Positions 20,180 to 28,980 of a stretch of 64,000 bases of DNA are shown here, in pieces. The DNA comes from Pseudomonas chlororaphis (GTDB taxonomy: Bacteria; Pseudomonadota; Gammaproteobacteria; Pseudomonadales; Pseudomonadaceae): contig NZ_MSCT01000009.1 of the NCBI RefSeq assembly GCF_001921865.1, positions 372,001-436,000 of the forward strand. Direction: 5' to 3'. The translations under genes and the position numbers were made by a program. Position 1 is the first letter of the stretch, and each line of letters opens with the position of its first letter. Below the pieces are notes generated by a model. The model was given only the letters and a program-made list of their open reading frames with translations. It was not told the DNA's origin and made no database searches.

Positions 20180-21760
20180 ATGTTCGCTTCAGCGACCGCT
20201 TCGAGCGTCCCGACGGCGGCTGTGCCGCCCGACGCCCAGTCTGCCCAGCCTGGGCCTGAACAGCCGCCTTACCTGCTGGAAGTCATCAACGTCAGCAAGG
20301 GTTTCCCCGGGGTCGTCGCGCTGTCCGATGTGCAGCTGCGGGTACGCCCCGGCACGGTGCTGGCGCTGATGGGGGAAAACGGCGCGGGCAAGTCGACCCT
20401 GATGAAAATCATCGCCGGGATCTACCAGCCGGACGCCGGCGAGCTGCGGCTCAAGGGCCGCCGGGTGAATTTCGAGACGCCGCTGGCGGCGTTGCAGGCG
20501 GGGATCGCGATGATCCACCAGGAACTCAACCTGATGCCGCACATGAGCATCGCCGAGAACATCTGGATCGGCCGCGAGCAGCTCAACGGCCTGCACATGA
20601 TCGACCACCGCGAGATGCACCGCTGCACCGCGCAGTTGCTTGCACGCCTGCGGATCAACCTCGACCCCGAGGAGCAGGTGGGCAACCTGAGCATCGCCGA
20701 GCGGCAGATGGTCGAGATCGCCAAGGCGGTGTCCTACGACTCCGACGTGCTGATCATGGACGAGCCGACCTCGGCCATTACCGAGAAAGAGGTGGCGCAC
20801 CTGTTCTCGATCATTGCCGACCTCAAGGCCCAGGGTAAGGGCATCATCTATATCACCCACAAGATGAACGAAGTGTTCGCCATCGCCGACGAGGTGGCGG
20901 TGTTCCGCGACGGCGCCTACATCGGCCTGCAACGGGCCGACAGCATGGACGGCGACAGCCTGATCTCGATGATGGTCGGCCGCGAACTGAGCCAGTTGTT
21001 CCCGGTGCGCGAGAAGCCCATCGGCGAGCTGCTGATGTCGGTGCGCGACTTGCGCCTGGACGGGGTGTTCGCCGGGGTCTCGTTCGATCTGCACGCCGGG
21101 GAGATCCTCGGCATCGCCGGGCTGATGGGCTCGGGGCGGACCAACGTGGCCGAGACGATTTTCGGCATCACCCCCAGCGACGGCGGCGAGATCCGTCTCG
21201 ACGGCCAGCCGGTGCGCATCAGCGATCCGCACATGGCCATCGACAAGGGTTTTGCCCTGTTGACCGAGGACCGCAAGCTCAGCGGCCTGTTTCCCTGCCT
21301 GTCGGTCCTGGAAAACATGGAAATGGCCGTGCTGCCGCATTACGCCGGCAACGGTTTCATCCAGCAGAAGGCCTTGCGCGCCTTGTGCGAGGACATGTGC
21401 AAGAAACTGCGGGTCAAGACCCCGTCCCTGGAGCAGTGCATCGACACCCTGTCCGGCGGCAACCAGCAGAAGGCGTTGCTCGCGCGCTGGCTGATGACCA
21501 ACCCGCGGGTGCTGATCCTCGACGAGCCGACCCGCGGCATCGACGTCGGCGCCAAGGCCGAGATCTACCGGCTGATCGCGTACCTGGCGGGCGAGGGCAT
21601 GGCGGTGATCATGATTTCTTCCGAGCTGCCGGAAGTACTGGGCATGAGCGACCGGGTGATGGTCATGCACGAGGGCGAGCTGATGGGCACCCTCGACCGC
21701 GGCGAGGCGACCCAGGAGCGGGTCATGCAACTGGCTTCGGGGATGGCCCAGGTCCACTAG
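20180..21760 (+). CDS. Inositol ABC transporter, double ATPase subunit
   Basis: A 526-residue CUT2-class ATPase with two nucleotide-binding domains, RbsA/MglA/IatA-like. Domain 1 has Walker [10 protein letters not shown] (Lys71), signature [14 protein letters not shown] and Walker [11 protein letters not shown]. Domain 2 has the degenerate Walker [11 protein letters not shown], signature [14 protein letters not shown] and Walker [17 protein letters not shown] at 20167-20170 lies 9 nt before the ATG at 20180 and overlaps the alternative ATG at 20165, which decides the start. Confidence 0.92.
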   Translation: MFASATASSVPTAAVPPDAQSAQPGPEQPPYLLEVINVSKGFPGVVALSDVQLRVRPGTVLALMGENGAGKSTLMKIIAGIYQPDAGELRLKGRRVNFETPLAALQAGIAMIHQELNLMPHMSIAENIWIGREQLNGLHMIDHREMHRCTAQLLARLRINLDPEEQVGNLSIAERQMVEIAKAVSYDSDVLIMDEPTSAITEKEVAHLFSIIADLKAQGKGIIYITHKMNEVFAIADEVAVFRDGAYIGLQRADSMDGDSLISMMVGRELSQLFPVREKPIGELLMSVRDLRLDGVFAGVSFDLHAGEILGIAGLMGSGRTNVAETIFGITPSDGGEIRLDGQPVRISDPHMAIDKGFALLTEDRKLSGLFPCLSVLENMEMAVLPHYAGNGFIQQKALRALCEDMCKKLRVKTPSLEQCIDTLSGGNQQKALLARWLMTNPRVLILDEPTRGIDVGAKAEIYRLIAYLAGEGMAVIMISSELPEVLGMSDRVMVMHEGELMGTLDRGEATQERVMQLASGMAQVH

Positions 21761-21830
21761 TCGGCTCACGGATCACGACCGGCGACGGAGCCTGTCCGCC
21801 GTCGGCTACACAAGAAAAAGGTGAAGGGTT

Positions 21831-22853
21831 ATGAACGCGATACTGGAAAACAAACCTGCGGCGGCGCCGGCCAGAACGCGCCGACGCCTGCCCACCGAGC
21901 TGAGCATCTTCCTGGTGCTGATCGGCATCGGCCTGGTGTTCGAGCTGTTCGGCTGGATCGTGCGCGACCAGAGCTTCTTGCTGAACTCCCAGCGCCTGGT
22001 GCTGATGATCCTGCAGGTGTCGATCATCGGCCTCTTGGCCATCGGCGTGACCCAGGTGATCATCACCACCGGCATCGACCTGTCGTCCGGCTCGGTGCTG
22101 GCGCTGTCGGCGATGATCGCCGCCAGCCTGGCGCAGACCTCGGACTTCACCCGCGCGGTGTTCCCCTCGCTGACCGACCTGCCGGTGTGGATTCCGGTGG
22201 TGGCCGGGCTCGGGGTCGGGTTGCTGGCGGGGGCGATCAACGGCAGCATCATCGCCATCACCGGCATCCCGCCCTTTATCGCCACCCTCGGCATGATGGT
22301 CTCGGCCCGCGGCCTGGCGCGCTACTACACCGAAGGCCAGCCGATCAGCATGCTCTCGGATTCCTACACCGCCATCGGCCACGGCGCGATGCCGGTGATC
22401 ATCTTCCTGGTGGTGGCGGTGATCTTCCATGTCGCCCTGCGCTACACCAAGTACGGCAAGTACACCTACGCCATCGGCGGCAACATGCAGGCGGCGCGGA
22501 CCTCGGGGATCAACGTCAAGCGCCACCTGGTGATCGTCTACAGCATCGCCGGGCTGCTGGCGGGCCTGGCCGGGGTGGTGGCCTCGGCGCGGGCGGCCAC
22601 CGGGCAGGCGGGCATGGGCATGTCCTACGAGCTGGACGCCATCGCCGCGGCGGTCATCGGCGGCACCAGCCTGGCCGGCGGGGTGGGGCGCATCACCGGC
22701 ACGGTGATCGGCGCGCTGATCCTCGGGGTGATGGCCAGCGGTTTCACCTTCGTCGGCGTCGATGCCTACATCCAGGACATCATCAAGGGCCTGATCATCG
22801 TGGTGGCGGTGGTCATCGACCAGTACCGCAACAAGCGCAAGCTCAAGCGTTGA
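21831..22853 (+). CDS. Inositol ABC transporter, permease subunit
   Basis: A 340-residue RbsC-type inner-membrane permease with about nine or ten hydrophobic segments. Family signatures are TTGIDLSSGSVLALSAM and GGTSLAGGVGRITGTVIGALILGV near the C-terminus. AAAAAGGTGAAGG precedes the ATG. It completes the importer with the two genes upstream, and a REPIN and terminator follow. Confidence 0.92.
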   Translation: MNAILENKPAAAPARTRRRLPTELSIFLVLIGIGLVFELFGWIVRDQSFLLNSQRLVLMILQVSIIGLLAIGVTQVIITTGIDLSSGSVLALSAMIAASLAQTSDFTRAVFPSLTDLPVWIPVVAGLGVGLLAGAINGSIIAITGIPPFIATLGMMVSARGLARYYTEGQPISMLSDSYTAIGHGAMPVIIFLVVAVIFHVALRYTKYGKYTYAIGGNMQAARTSGINVKRHLVIVYSIAGLLAGLAGVVASARAATGQAGMGMSYELDAIAAAVIGGTSLAGGVGRITGTVIGALILGVMASGFTFVGVDAYIQDIIKGLIIVVAVVIDQYRNKRKLKR

Positions 22854-22870
22854 TTCCCCATCACCACCCC

Positions 22871-22974
22871 CTGTAGGAGCGAGCTTGCTCGCGATGGAGC
22901 TCAACGATCACGCTTAGCGTCTGATGCACCGTGGCGTATTGGCGATCATCGCGAGCAAGCTTCGCTCCTACAAG
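22871..22974. repeat. REPIN (inverted REP pair)
   Basis: CTGTAGGAGCGAGCTTGCTC is matched by GCGAGCAAGCTTCGCTCCTA about 75 bp on. It lies directly after the permease gene. Confidence 0.9.
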
Positions 22975-22984
22975 AAGACGCACG

Positions 22985-23030
22985 ACGGCGGTGGCAGGTT
23001 TTTTATAGCCTGCCGCTGCCGTTTGTCTTC
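22985..23030 (+). terminator. Terminator-like hairpin after the inositol transporter operon
   Basis: CGGCGGTGGCAGG pairs with CCTGCCGCTGCCG (11 of 13 Watson-Crick, the rest G-U). The loop contains six T, and a T-rich tail follows (TTTGTCTTCT). The remaining gap, 23031-23298, holds no ORF or motif that I recognise. Confidence 0.6.
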
Positions 23031-23298
23031 TAAAAGACCCCGCCAGATGGAATTTCTTGTTATAAACGCACTCCGATGACCGCCGCCGCAGCCAACCCTG
23101 GCAGGCTTTCAGGGCTTGTCGGACAAATCCGATGTCATTTCAGTTGCTGATGCCTCAAACGGGCCTTAGACTGCCGCCCCTCGTAAATTGAGTGCCGGGT
23201 GGCGCTTGGAATGTACGGCGCCTTTCCGATGCCCCGAAAGGGGGCACGGAAAACAGCTTTAATTCGCCTTAATGCACGTATTTTTTATAGAGAAATCA

Positions 23299-23703
23299 AT
23301 GACAAAGGAAAAGTTGCTGGCCATGCCGGCGGATGACTACATGAATGCCGAGCAGCTGGCTTTTTTCACTGAGCTGCTGCAGGCCATGAAGGTCGAAACC
23401 CACGAGCGCATCGAGCAGAACCGCGTGGCCATCGAGAGCCTGGACACCCCGGCCGACCCTGCGGACGCCGCGTCCGTCGAGGAAGAGCGGACCTGGCTGG
23501 TCAACGCCATCGACCGCGACCAGCGCATGCTGCCGCAGCTGGAGCAGGCCTTGGGCCGGATCGGTGACGACAGCTTCGGCTGGTGCGACGACAGCGGCGA
23601 GCCGATCGGCCTCAAGCGCCTGCTGATCAGCCCGACCACCAAGTACTGCATCGAAGCTCAGGAACGTCACGAGCAGATCGACAAGCACCAGCGTCAGGCC
23701 TGA
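23299..23703 (+). CDS. DksA/TraR-family protein with incomplete zinc finger
   Basis: A 134-residue protein with an N-terminal coiled-coil region (helices about 15-45 and 60-85) and the C-terminal DksA signature GEPIGLKRLLISPT. Only two of the four zinc-finger positions are Cys (WCDDSG and YCIEAQ in place of CxxC), as in the Cys-poor DksA paralogues of P. aeruginosa. It resembles what I recall of PA4870. It may bind the RNA polymerase secondary channel. The ATG at 23299 fits the conserved N-terminus MTKEKLLAMPADDYMN; an in-frame ATG at 23272 is possible. Confidence 0.85.
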   Translation: MTKEKLLAMPADDYMNAEQLAFFTELLQAMKVETHERIEQNRVAIESLDTPADPADAASVEEERTWLVNAIDRDQRMLPQLEQALGRIGDDSFGWCDDSGEPIGLKRLLISPTTKYCIEAQERHEQIDKHQRQA

Positions 23704-23720
23704 TCGCCAAGACTTCTCCC

Positions 23721-23785
23721 CCTCGCGGGCAAGCCCCACCGCACAGAGTTGCCGACGCACCTGTGGTGGATGGCTTGCCCGCGAG
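23721..23785. repeat. Diverged REP pair
   Basis: CTCGCGGGCAAGCCCCACC and GGTGGATGGCTTGCCCGCGAG form inverted arms just after the DksA-like gene. This is a GGGCAAGCC variant of the REP family. Confidence 0.7.
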
Positions 23786-23919
23786 TCGTTTATGGGCGCC
23801 GTGACGCCCCGCGTATTTCATTGATCTGCTGCAAACCTGCGACTAACGGACCATGGATAATGGCTTTTTAGTGGCGTTTAATCCCGATCAAATAATTAGA
23901 AATGCGTGAGGTAATGATG

Positions 23920-25527
23920 ATGCAAGACGGATCCTTGCCGGCTGTCCTGGCGCAACCGCAGCCCGCCACTCGAACCACCTGGCACTGGCTGCTTCCCGCG
24001 TTGCAGAGCGGGGCCCTGATCCTGCTGCTGTACGCCTTGGCCCTGGGGCCGCTTTCCCTCTTTATCGCTGTGCCGCTGACGCTGTTGGTCGTCTGGCTGC
24101 CGCGGCTGGCTGCGCGCCAGGCGCCGGTGCCGGCGAGCGTGGCCGATCGCGGCGAGATCGCCGCGCTGACTCGCGATTTGTCTCATAGCACCAGCCATAA
24201 CGCACTGGCCGCCGCCGGCGTGGCCTATTCGGTGCGGCAACTGGCGGCCCGGGTGCAATCGCAATTGGATTCGGCGGCGCGCATCGTCAGCAGCGCCGAG
24301 GCGATGATCCACACCGAGCAGCTCGCCGCGCAGCTCAGCCAGCAGGCCCTGGGCGCGGCCAGCGAAGCCCACCGCAGCAGCGCCGAAGGCAGCGCGGTGC
24401 TGGGCGAATCCATCAGCCGCATGCATCGCCTCAGCCAGAACGCGAGCAACAGCCGCGAGCTGATCGAAGCCCTGAGCCAGCGCAGCGAAGACATCCAGCG
24501 GGTGGCGCTGGTGATCCAGTCGATCGCCAGCCAGACCAACCTGCTGGCGCTGAATGCCGCCATCGAGGCGGCGCGCGCCGGCGAGCACGGGCGCGGTTTT
24601 GCCGTGGTGGCTGATGAGGTGCGCGGCCTGGCCGGGCGCACGGCCACCGCCACCGAGGAGGTCGGGGTGATGGTCGGCGACATCCAGCAGCGCACGGCCC
24701 AGGTGGTGGAGCAGATCCGCCAGCTGTCCGACGAGCTGGGCACCGGGGTGGAGCAGGTCGAGCACACCGGCGAGCATTTGCAGAACATTGCCCGGCTGGC
24801 GGCCGGCGTCGAAAGCCAGGTCGGCGAGATCGCCCGCGGCGCCGAGACCAATCGCCAGCAACTGGACAGCCTGTTCCACGCCGTGGAGCAGGTACGCGGC
24901 GACCTGGCGGTCAGCGAGCAGCAGACCCGCCGTCTGGCCGAGGCGGCGGTGCAGATGGAAGGGCAGGCGGAAATCATCAGCGAACGCCTGGCCGAGGTTG
25001 GCCTGGACGACTATCACCAGCGCATCTACGAACTGGCCCAGGACGGCGCGCGGCGTATCGCCGAGCAGTTCGAGGCGGACCTGGATGCCAACCGCGTCAG
25101 CCCCGACGATCTGTTCGACCGCAGCTACCAGCCGATCGCCAATACCCATCCGGTGAAATACCAGACCCGCTTCGACCGTTACGCCGATCAGGTGCTGCCG
25201 GCAATCCAGGAGCCCCTGCTGGCGCGCCACGAAGGCCTGGTGTTCGCCATCGCCTGCACGCCCCAGGGCTATGTGCCGACCCACAACAAGGCGTTCTCGC
25301 AGCCGCTGACCGGCGATCCGCAGGTGGACACCCTGCACAACCGCACCAAGCGCAAGTTCGAGGACCGCACCGGAATCCGCTGCGGCAGCCATCAGCAGGC
25401 GCTGTTGCTGCAGACCTACACCCGCGATACCGGCGAGCTGATGCACGACCTGTCGGTGCCGATCATCGTCAAGGGCCGGCATTGGGGCGGCCTGCGCCTG
25501 GGCTACAAGCCGCAGCAGGCCTCGTGA
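23920..25527 (+). CDS. Methyl-accepting chemotaxis protein with C-terminal sensor-like domain
   Basis: A chemoreceptor of about 535 residues. A single hydrophobic hairpin (about residues 20-60) anchors it. The coiled-coil signalling domain follows at once, with hairpin tip QRVALVIQSIASQTNLLALNAAIEAARAGEHGRGFAVVADEV shortened here to its core NLLALNAAIEAARAGE. A domain of about 160 residues (about 375-535) follows, with GYVPTHN, NRTKRKFEDRTG, LLQTYTRDTGE and SVPIIVKGRHWGGLR. No periplasmic domain exists, so sensing must be cytoplasmic. GAGG at 23908-23911 favours ATG 23917 or 23920; an ATG at 23902 is also in frame. Confidence 0.88.
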   Translation: MQDGSLPAVLAQPQPATRTTWHWLLPALQSGALILLLYALALGPLSLFIAVPLTLLVVWLPRLAARQAPVPASVADRGEIAALTRDLSHSTSHNALAAAGVAYSVRQLAARVQSQLDSAARIVSSAEAMIHTEQLAAQLSQQALGAASEAHRSSAEGSAVLGESISRMHRLSQNASNSRELIEALSQRSEDIQRVALVIQSIASQTNLLALNAAIEAARAGEHGRGFAVVADEVRGLAGRTATATEEVGVMVGDIQQRTAQVVEQIRQLSDELGTGVEQVEHTGEHLQNIARLAAGVESQVGEIARGAETNRQQLDSLFHAVEQVRGDLAVSEQQTRRLAEAAVQMEGQAEIISERLAEVGLDDYHQRIYELAQDGARRIAEQFEADLDANRVSPDDLFDRSYQPIANTHPVKYQTRFDRYADQVLPAIQEPLLARHEGLVFAIACTPQGYVPTHNKAFSQPLTGDPQVDTLHNRTKRKFEDRTGIRCGSHQQALLLQTYTRDTGELMHDLSVPIIVKGRHWGGLRLGYKPQQAS

Positions 25528-25651
25528 TAACCCGCGCTTAACCTTGGGGTCGCTAAGTTATGGCCGGTGGCCATTGTTACCGACCCTGCAATTGAGCTGT
25601 GCAAGGGATGGCTTTTTCCCAGCAAGGGAACTGATTAACATGGCCAACATT

Positions 25652-25665
25652 GTTAGCTAGCTAAC
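25652..25665 (+). promoter_or_regulatory. Perfect palindrome resembling a SlyA/MarR operator
   Basis: GTTAGCTAGCTAAC is a perfect 14-bp dyad whose core TTAGCTAGCTAA differs by one base from the SlyA site TTAGCAAGCTAA. It overlaps a second palindrome, AACTAGTT (25663-25670). It ends 21 bp before the start of the 72-residue ORF, so bound protein would block its promoter or leader. Confidence 0.5.
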
Positions 25666-25686
25666 TAGTTTTCTGGAGAAGTCCTC

Positions 25687-25905
25687 ATGCAAAGCAAAGT
25701 CGATGTCGCAGTGATGATTGGCAGCGGTGTACCGGCCACCTTTCGCGCGGTCGGGCTGAATGTGTGCTGGGTGGTGCTGGTCAACGGCGAGTGCCGCGGC
25801 GCGCCGTTCGCCAGCCGCGACGAAGCCCTGGAATGCCAGGCGTCGTGGGTCGCGCAACTGGAGCGGGACAAGGTCGGCCACCCGGTTTTCAGCCGTTCGG
25901 CCTGA
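25687..25905 (+). CDS. Small conserved-looking hypothetical protein
   Basis: A 72-residue protein, not recognised as a named family. The ATG at 25687 has a good Shine-Dalgarno (CTGGAGAAG). The body has alternating hydrophobic residues (VCWVVLVNGECRGAPF) that look like a small beta-sheet, then a helix rich in Ala and Glu (DEALECQASWVAQLER). A palindromic operator-like site lies just upstream. It is convergent with the next gene. Confidence 0.6.
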   Translation: MQSKVDVAVMIGSGVPATFRAVGLNVCWVVLVNGECRGAPFASRDEALECQASWVAQLERDKVGHPVFSRSA

Positions 25906-25930
25906 GGCGTTCTTGTCGCTGGCCGAGCCG

Positions 25931-26326
25931 TCAGACGGCGCTGCCGATCAGGGCGCTTTCCGCCTGGAACAACGCCACCTGGGCCATCGACAGCGCGCTG
26001 CTGGCGGCCTGGGCCTGGGCCCTGGCGGCGGACAGCGCTTGCTGGTGGGCCTGTGTGCCGCGGTGCCGGGCGGCGCTTTGCACCATGCCCAGGCGCTCGT
26101 TGGCCTTGCGCACCCGTTGTTGCAGTTGCTCGATCTGTTTGCGCAGCATTTTGACGCGTTTCTTTTTCGCTTCCAGCACGCCGTCGGGAGCGGCGTTGGT
26201 CGCGCGGGTGATGGCCGTGGGCAGGTCGAACGGGTCGCTCACGGTACTGTCGCTGCCCGCCGCGCCCGGCAGGGCGAACTCGGCCAGGGAAGACAGGCGG
26301 GCAGGGGGATTGAGGTCGATCATCAT
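25931..26326 (-). CDS. Hypothetical coiled-coil protein
   Basis: A 131-residue protein that I do not recognise. The N-terminal third is Pro/Ala-rich and looks disordered. Residues about 60-130 form a long amphipathic helix region (KKKRVKMLRKQIEQLQQRV, then an Ala/Gln-rich run) typical of a coiled coil. The ATG at 26326 follows AAAGAG; an upstream in-frame ATG at 26374 lacks such a site. No signal peptide is evident. Confidence 0.6.
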   Translation of the reverse strand: MMIDLNPPARLSSLAEFALPGAAGSDSTVSDPFDLPTAITRATNAAPDGVLEAKKKRVKMLRKQIEQLQQRVRKANERLGMVQSAARHRGTQAHQQALSAARAQAQAASSALSMAQVALFQAESALIGSAV

Positions 26327-26392
26327 GGCGCTCTTTAAATGAAGGCTCGCCAATATGTCGGTCGGGCGCGGCAATCCTTTACCGTCCGCTTG

Positions 26393-26623
26393 TCAGGCGT
26401 TCAGGGCGCCCTGGTCGACGGCCTGCTTGAGGGCGCGAGCGGCCTCCCGGGCGGCGGTTTCGGCCTGCTCCACGGTCTTGAACCAGCGGTCTTTTTCCAC
26501 TTGGTGGCAGCTCACGCTGCGCAGCGGCGGCTTGGCGCGCATCACGATCACGGCCTGGAACTCGCCTTCGACGTCCCGGGCTTCGCCATAAATGAAAAAC
26601 TCGCCGATATCGAATTCCGTCAC
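26393..26623 (-). CDS. Hypothetical 76-residue protein
   Basis: The GTG at 26623 with AGAGGA 10 nt upstream gives a compact alpha/beta protein (TEFDIGEFFIYGEARD, then VIVMRAKPPLRSV, then a C-terminal helix EQAETAAREAARALKQ). I do not recognise the family. It is encoded upstream of, and on the same strand as, the coiled-coil protein, with a 66-bp gap, so the two may be co-transcribed. Confidence 0.55.
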   Translation of the reverse strand: MTEFDIGEFFIYGEARDVEGEFQAVIVMRAKPPLRSVSCHQVEKDRWFKTVEQAETAAREAARALKQAVDQGALNA

Positions 26624-27156
26624 GTCGGGCCGTCCTCTGCAGGTGCTGGGTGGTTGAAGCATCGGCCGCCGGCCGGGGCTTCGAGGGTCGCGGCAGTATG
26701 GCAGCAATCGCTTGTCGACGGCTGAGCCAGGTCATATTGGCGGCCGATTGGGCCCACGGCGCGGTTTTTTTCCGCAATTTGCCCGTGCATGGGTTGGTCT
26801 GAATACATAAAGTTGCTCTAGAATTGCCCCGGCAGTCAGAGATTGATGTTTACCTGTAGCACTCCCGTCCCATGAAAGGTGACGACAGGATCGCGCAATG
26901 TCCCGATCGACAGAGAGTGCGCAGCGTTCTCGGCGGCTTGGAACCACTTTCTTCAGCGCTTGATGCGGGCCAAACGGTCCGGTAGCTCTTCCCGTCTTCA
27001 TGGGGGAGGCACACCGGTGTTTGCGTCTACGTGTCGGCGGGTGGGGCTTTTTTCGAATGGTTTTTATGTGGAGTGACGGCGCCGTTGTCCGGCCGCCTTT
27101 TTCTGCTGTCCGTCGTTTATGCGGGCAGAGTCATTTTCAGCTTCGGGGACTTTTCC
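26624..27156. other. Intergenic region, about 530 bp, nothing identified
   Basis: Short ORFs here have no convincing start or composition. A T run after a G-rich stretch (GGGTGGGGCTTTTTT near 27041-27055) hints at transcript ends or a leader, but I could not fold a convincing terminator stem. A small RNA cannot be excluded. Confidence 0.3.
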
Positions 27157-27627
27157 TTGGCAGTAAGTAATCTTGATATGCATGCTTTGTTCGTCCTGGG
27201 CGATTTGCGCGCAAAGCTGGTGAAACAGTTTCAGTCCCGTTTCGTCTATATCGCCGAACAGTCGCCGGAAGGCATCTACATCGCTGAAATCGATACCGAG
27301 ACGGCGCTGGTCGTCGACGACAAGCCGCGCCTGGAACTCAAGGTCGGCGATCATTTCCGCGCGGCGGTGCTGCCCAGCCGCGAAGGCGGCAAGTTCGAAA
27401 TCCGTTTTCGCGAGATCAAGCTGACGGTCTACGGCCTGGGGGAATACGCCTTCGTCACGACCGCCGACGGCCACGCCATCCTGTTCAAGGAAGGCCATAG
27501 CGTGGTGACGGTGTTCGCCGCCCACCAACAGTTGCAGGAAGGCCTGACCAAGACCCTGAAATCAGTGACCGGCAAGGCCGCCAAATGGCGCAAGGGCGAG
27601 CTGGTGAGCTTCAAGGCCAGCGAGTGA
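27157..27627 (+). CDS. Hypothetical protein, about 156 residues
   Basis: The family is not recognised. The product is mixed alpha/beta and soluble, with MHALFVLGDLRAKLVKQF at the N-terminus and repeated beta-like segments (GIYIAEIDTETALVVDD, KFEIRFREIKLTVYG, HAILFKEGHSVVTVF). The start is uncertain: TTG at 27157 has GGGGAC 7 nt upstream, while ATG at 27178 lacks a site and ATG at 27031 is far upstream. Its stop overlaps the next gene (GTGA), so the two are coupled. Confidence 0.6.
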   Translation: MAVSNLDMHALFVLGDLRAKLVKQFQSRFVYIAEQSPEGIYIAEIDTETALVVDDKPRLELKVGDHFRAAVLPSREGGKFEIRFREIKLTVYGLGEYAFVTTADGHAILFKEGHSVVTVFAAHQQLQEGLTKTLKSVTGKAAKWRKGELVSFKASE

Positions 27628-27821
27628 GCCGCGCCGCATTCCATCGGCAGCATCTCGAGCGCGCCCGCGCCGAGGCCCAGCGCCTGTTCGCGCGCAAGGC
27701 CGTGCTGCAAGGGGCCTGGCTGGCCTGGGTGGCTTCGCAGTTGTATGAGTTGAAGCCGGCGGAATTCGCCAGCATGGTGCGCCGCGAGTTGCAGCACCTG
27801 CAGGAGCAGGGCGAAAACTGA
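27624..27821 (+). CDS. Hypothetical small helical protein
   Basis: A GTG start at 27624 overlaps the upstream stop. The 65-residue product is almost wholly helical and charged (HLERARAEAQRLFARK, then EFASMVRRELQHLQEQ) with a short hydrophobic patch AWLAWVASQLY. No known domain is seen. The tight coupling suggests that it works with the upstream protein. Confidence 0.55.
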   Translation: MSRAAFHRQHLERARAEAQRLFARKAVLQGAWLAWVASQLYELKPAEFASMVRRELQHLQEQGEN

Positions 27822-27939
27822 AGTCCCCGTCGAAAGCAGGAACCTCTACTACAGTCAGATGACTTAAATAGACAGAGGCTTGCGGTCCCAGGCCGCGAGA
27901 CCATCCTGCAACGCTGTGAACAGCCAGAGGGGCACAGGC

Positions 27940-28956
27940 ATGAAAGGACTGCGGACACTGCTGGGCGGCGCGCTGCTCGGCCTGGGTATTGTGCTGGCGC
28001 CCGCCGGCGCTTCGGCGGCGCAGGCGCCGATCCACTTCGCCGACCTGAACTGGGAAAGCGGCAGCCTGATCACCGATATCCTGCGGATCATCGTCGAGCA
28101 GGGTTACGGCCTGCCGACCGACACCTTGCCCGGCACCACCATCACCCTGGAAACCGCCCTGGCCAACAACGACATCCAGGTCATCGGCGAAGAGTGGGCC
28201 GGGCGCAGCCCGGTGTGGATCAAGGCCGAAGCCGAAGGCAAGGTCGTGGCCCTGGGCGATACGGTCAAGGGCGCCACCGAAGGCTGGTGGGTGCCGGAAT
28301 ACGTGATCAAGGGCGACCCGGCCAAGGGCATCGAGCCGCTGGCGCCGGGCCTGCGCAGCGTCACCGACCTGGCGCGTTACAAGAACGTGTTCAAGGACCC
28401 AGAAAGCCCGGGCAAGGGGCGCTTTCTCAACAGCCCCATCGGCTGGACCTCGGAAGTGGTGAACAAGCAGAAGCTCAAGGCCTACGGCCTGAGCGACAGC
28501 TACGTGAATTTTCGCAGCGGTTCCGGCGCGGCGCTGGACGCGGAGATCACTTCGGCGATCCGTCGCGGCCAGCCGATCCTCTTCTACTACTGGTCGCCGA
28601 CCCCGTTGCTCGGCCGCTTCAAGCTGATCCAGCTGCAAGAGCCACCGTTCGACGCCGACGCCTGGAAGACCCTGACCGACGCCGACAACCCCAACCCGCG
28701 GCCCACGCGCTCGCTGGCTTCGAAGCTGTCCATCGGCGTGTCCGCGCCGTTCCAGCAGCAGTACCCGCAGATCGCCGGGTTCTTCGCCAAGGTGGATTTG
28801 CCGATCGAGCCGCTGAACCAGGCGCTGGCCGAGATGAGCGAGAAGCACACGCCGCCGCGGCAGGCGGCGCAGGCGTTCCTCAAGGCCTATCCGCAGGTGT
28901 GGCGGGCGTGGCTGCCCGAGGATGTGGCCGACAAGGTGAGCGCCGGCCTGGAGTGA
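27940..28956 (+). CDS. OpuAC/ProX-like ABC substrate-binding protein (orphan)
   Basis: A 338-residue periplasmic protein of the glycine betaine/choline type. Signal peptide residues are about 1-27 (cleaved after ASA). The mature N-terminus PIHFADLNWESGSLITDIL and the later GPILFYYWSPTPLL-like segment are typical of quaternary-ammonium binders, with Trp residues that could form an aromatic cage. No permease or ATPase lies next to it, so it probably feeds a transporter encoded elsewhere. The ATG at 27940 begins the signal peptide. Confidence 0.82.
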   Translation: MKGLRTLLGGALLGLGIVLAPAGASAAQAPIHFADLNWESGSLITDILRIIVEQGYGLPTDTLPGTTITLETALANNDIQVIGEEWAGRSPVWIKAEAEGKVVALGDTVKGATEGWWVPEYVIKGDPAKGIEPLAPGLRSVTDLARYKNVFKDPESPGKGRFLNSPIGWTSEVVNKQKLKAYGLSDSYVNFRSGSGAALDAEITSAIRRGQPILFYYWSPTPLLGRFKLIQLQEPPFDADAWKTLTDADNPNPRPTRSLASKLSIGVSAPFQQQYPQIAGFFAKVDLPIEPLNQALAEMSEKHTPPRQAAQAFLKAYPQVWRAWLPEDVADKVSAGLE

Positions 28957-28980
28957 GGTTGTGTGTGGTCGGGAGGACGT

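Noticed and set aside
26885..27055. A possible small RNA ending at GGGGCTTTTTT
   Set aside because: No convincing terminator stem could be drawn and no known Pseudomonas small RNA motif was recognised.
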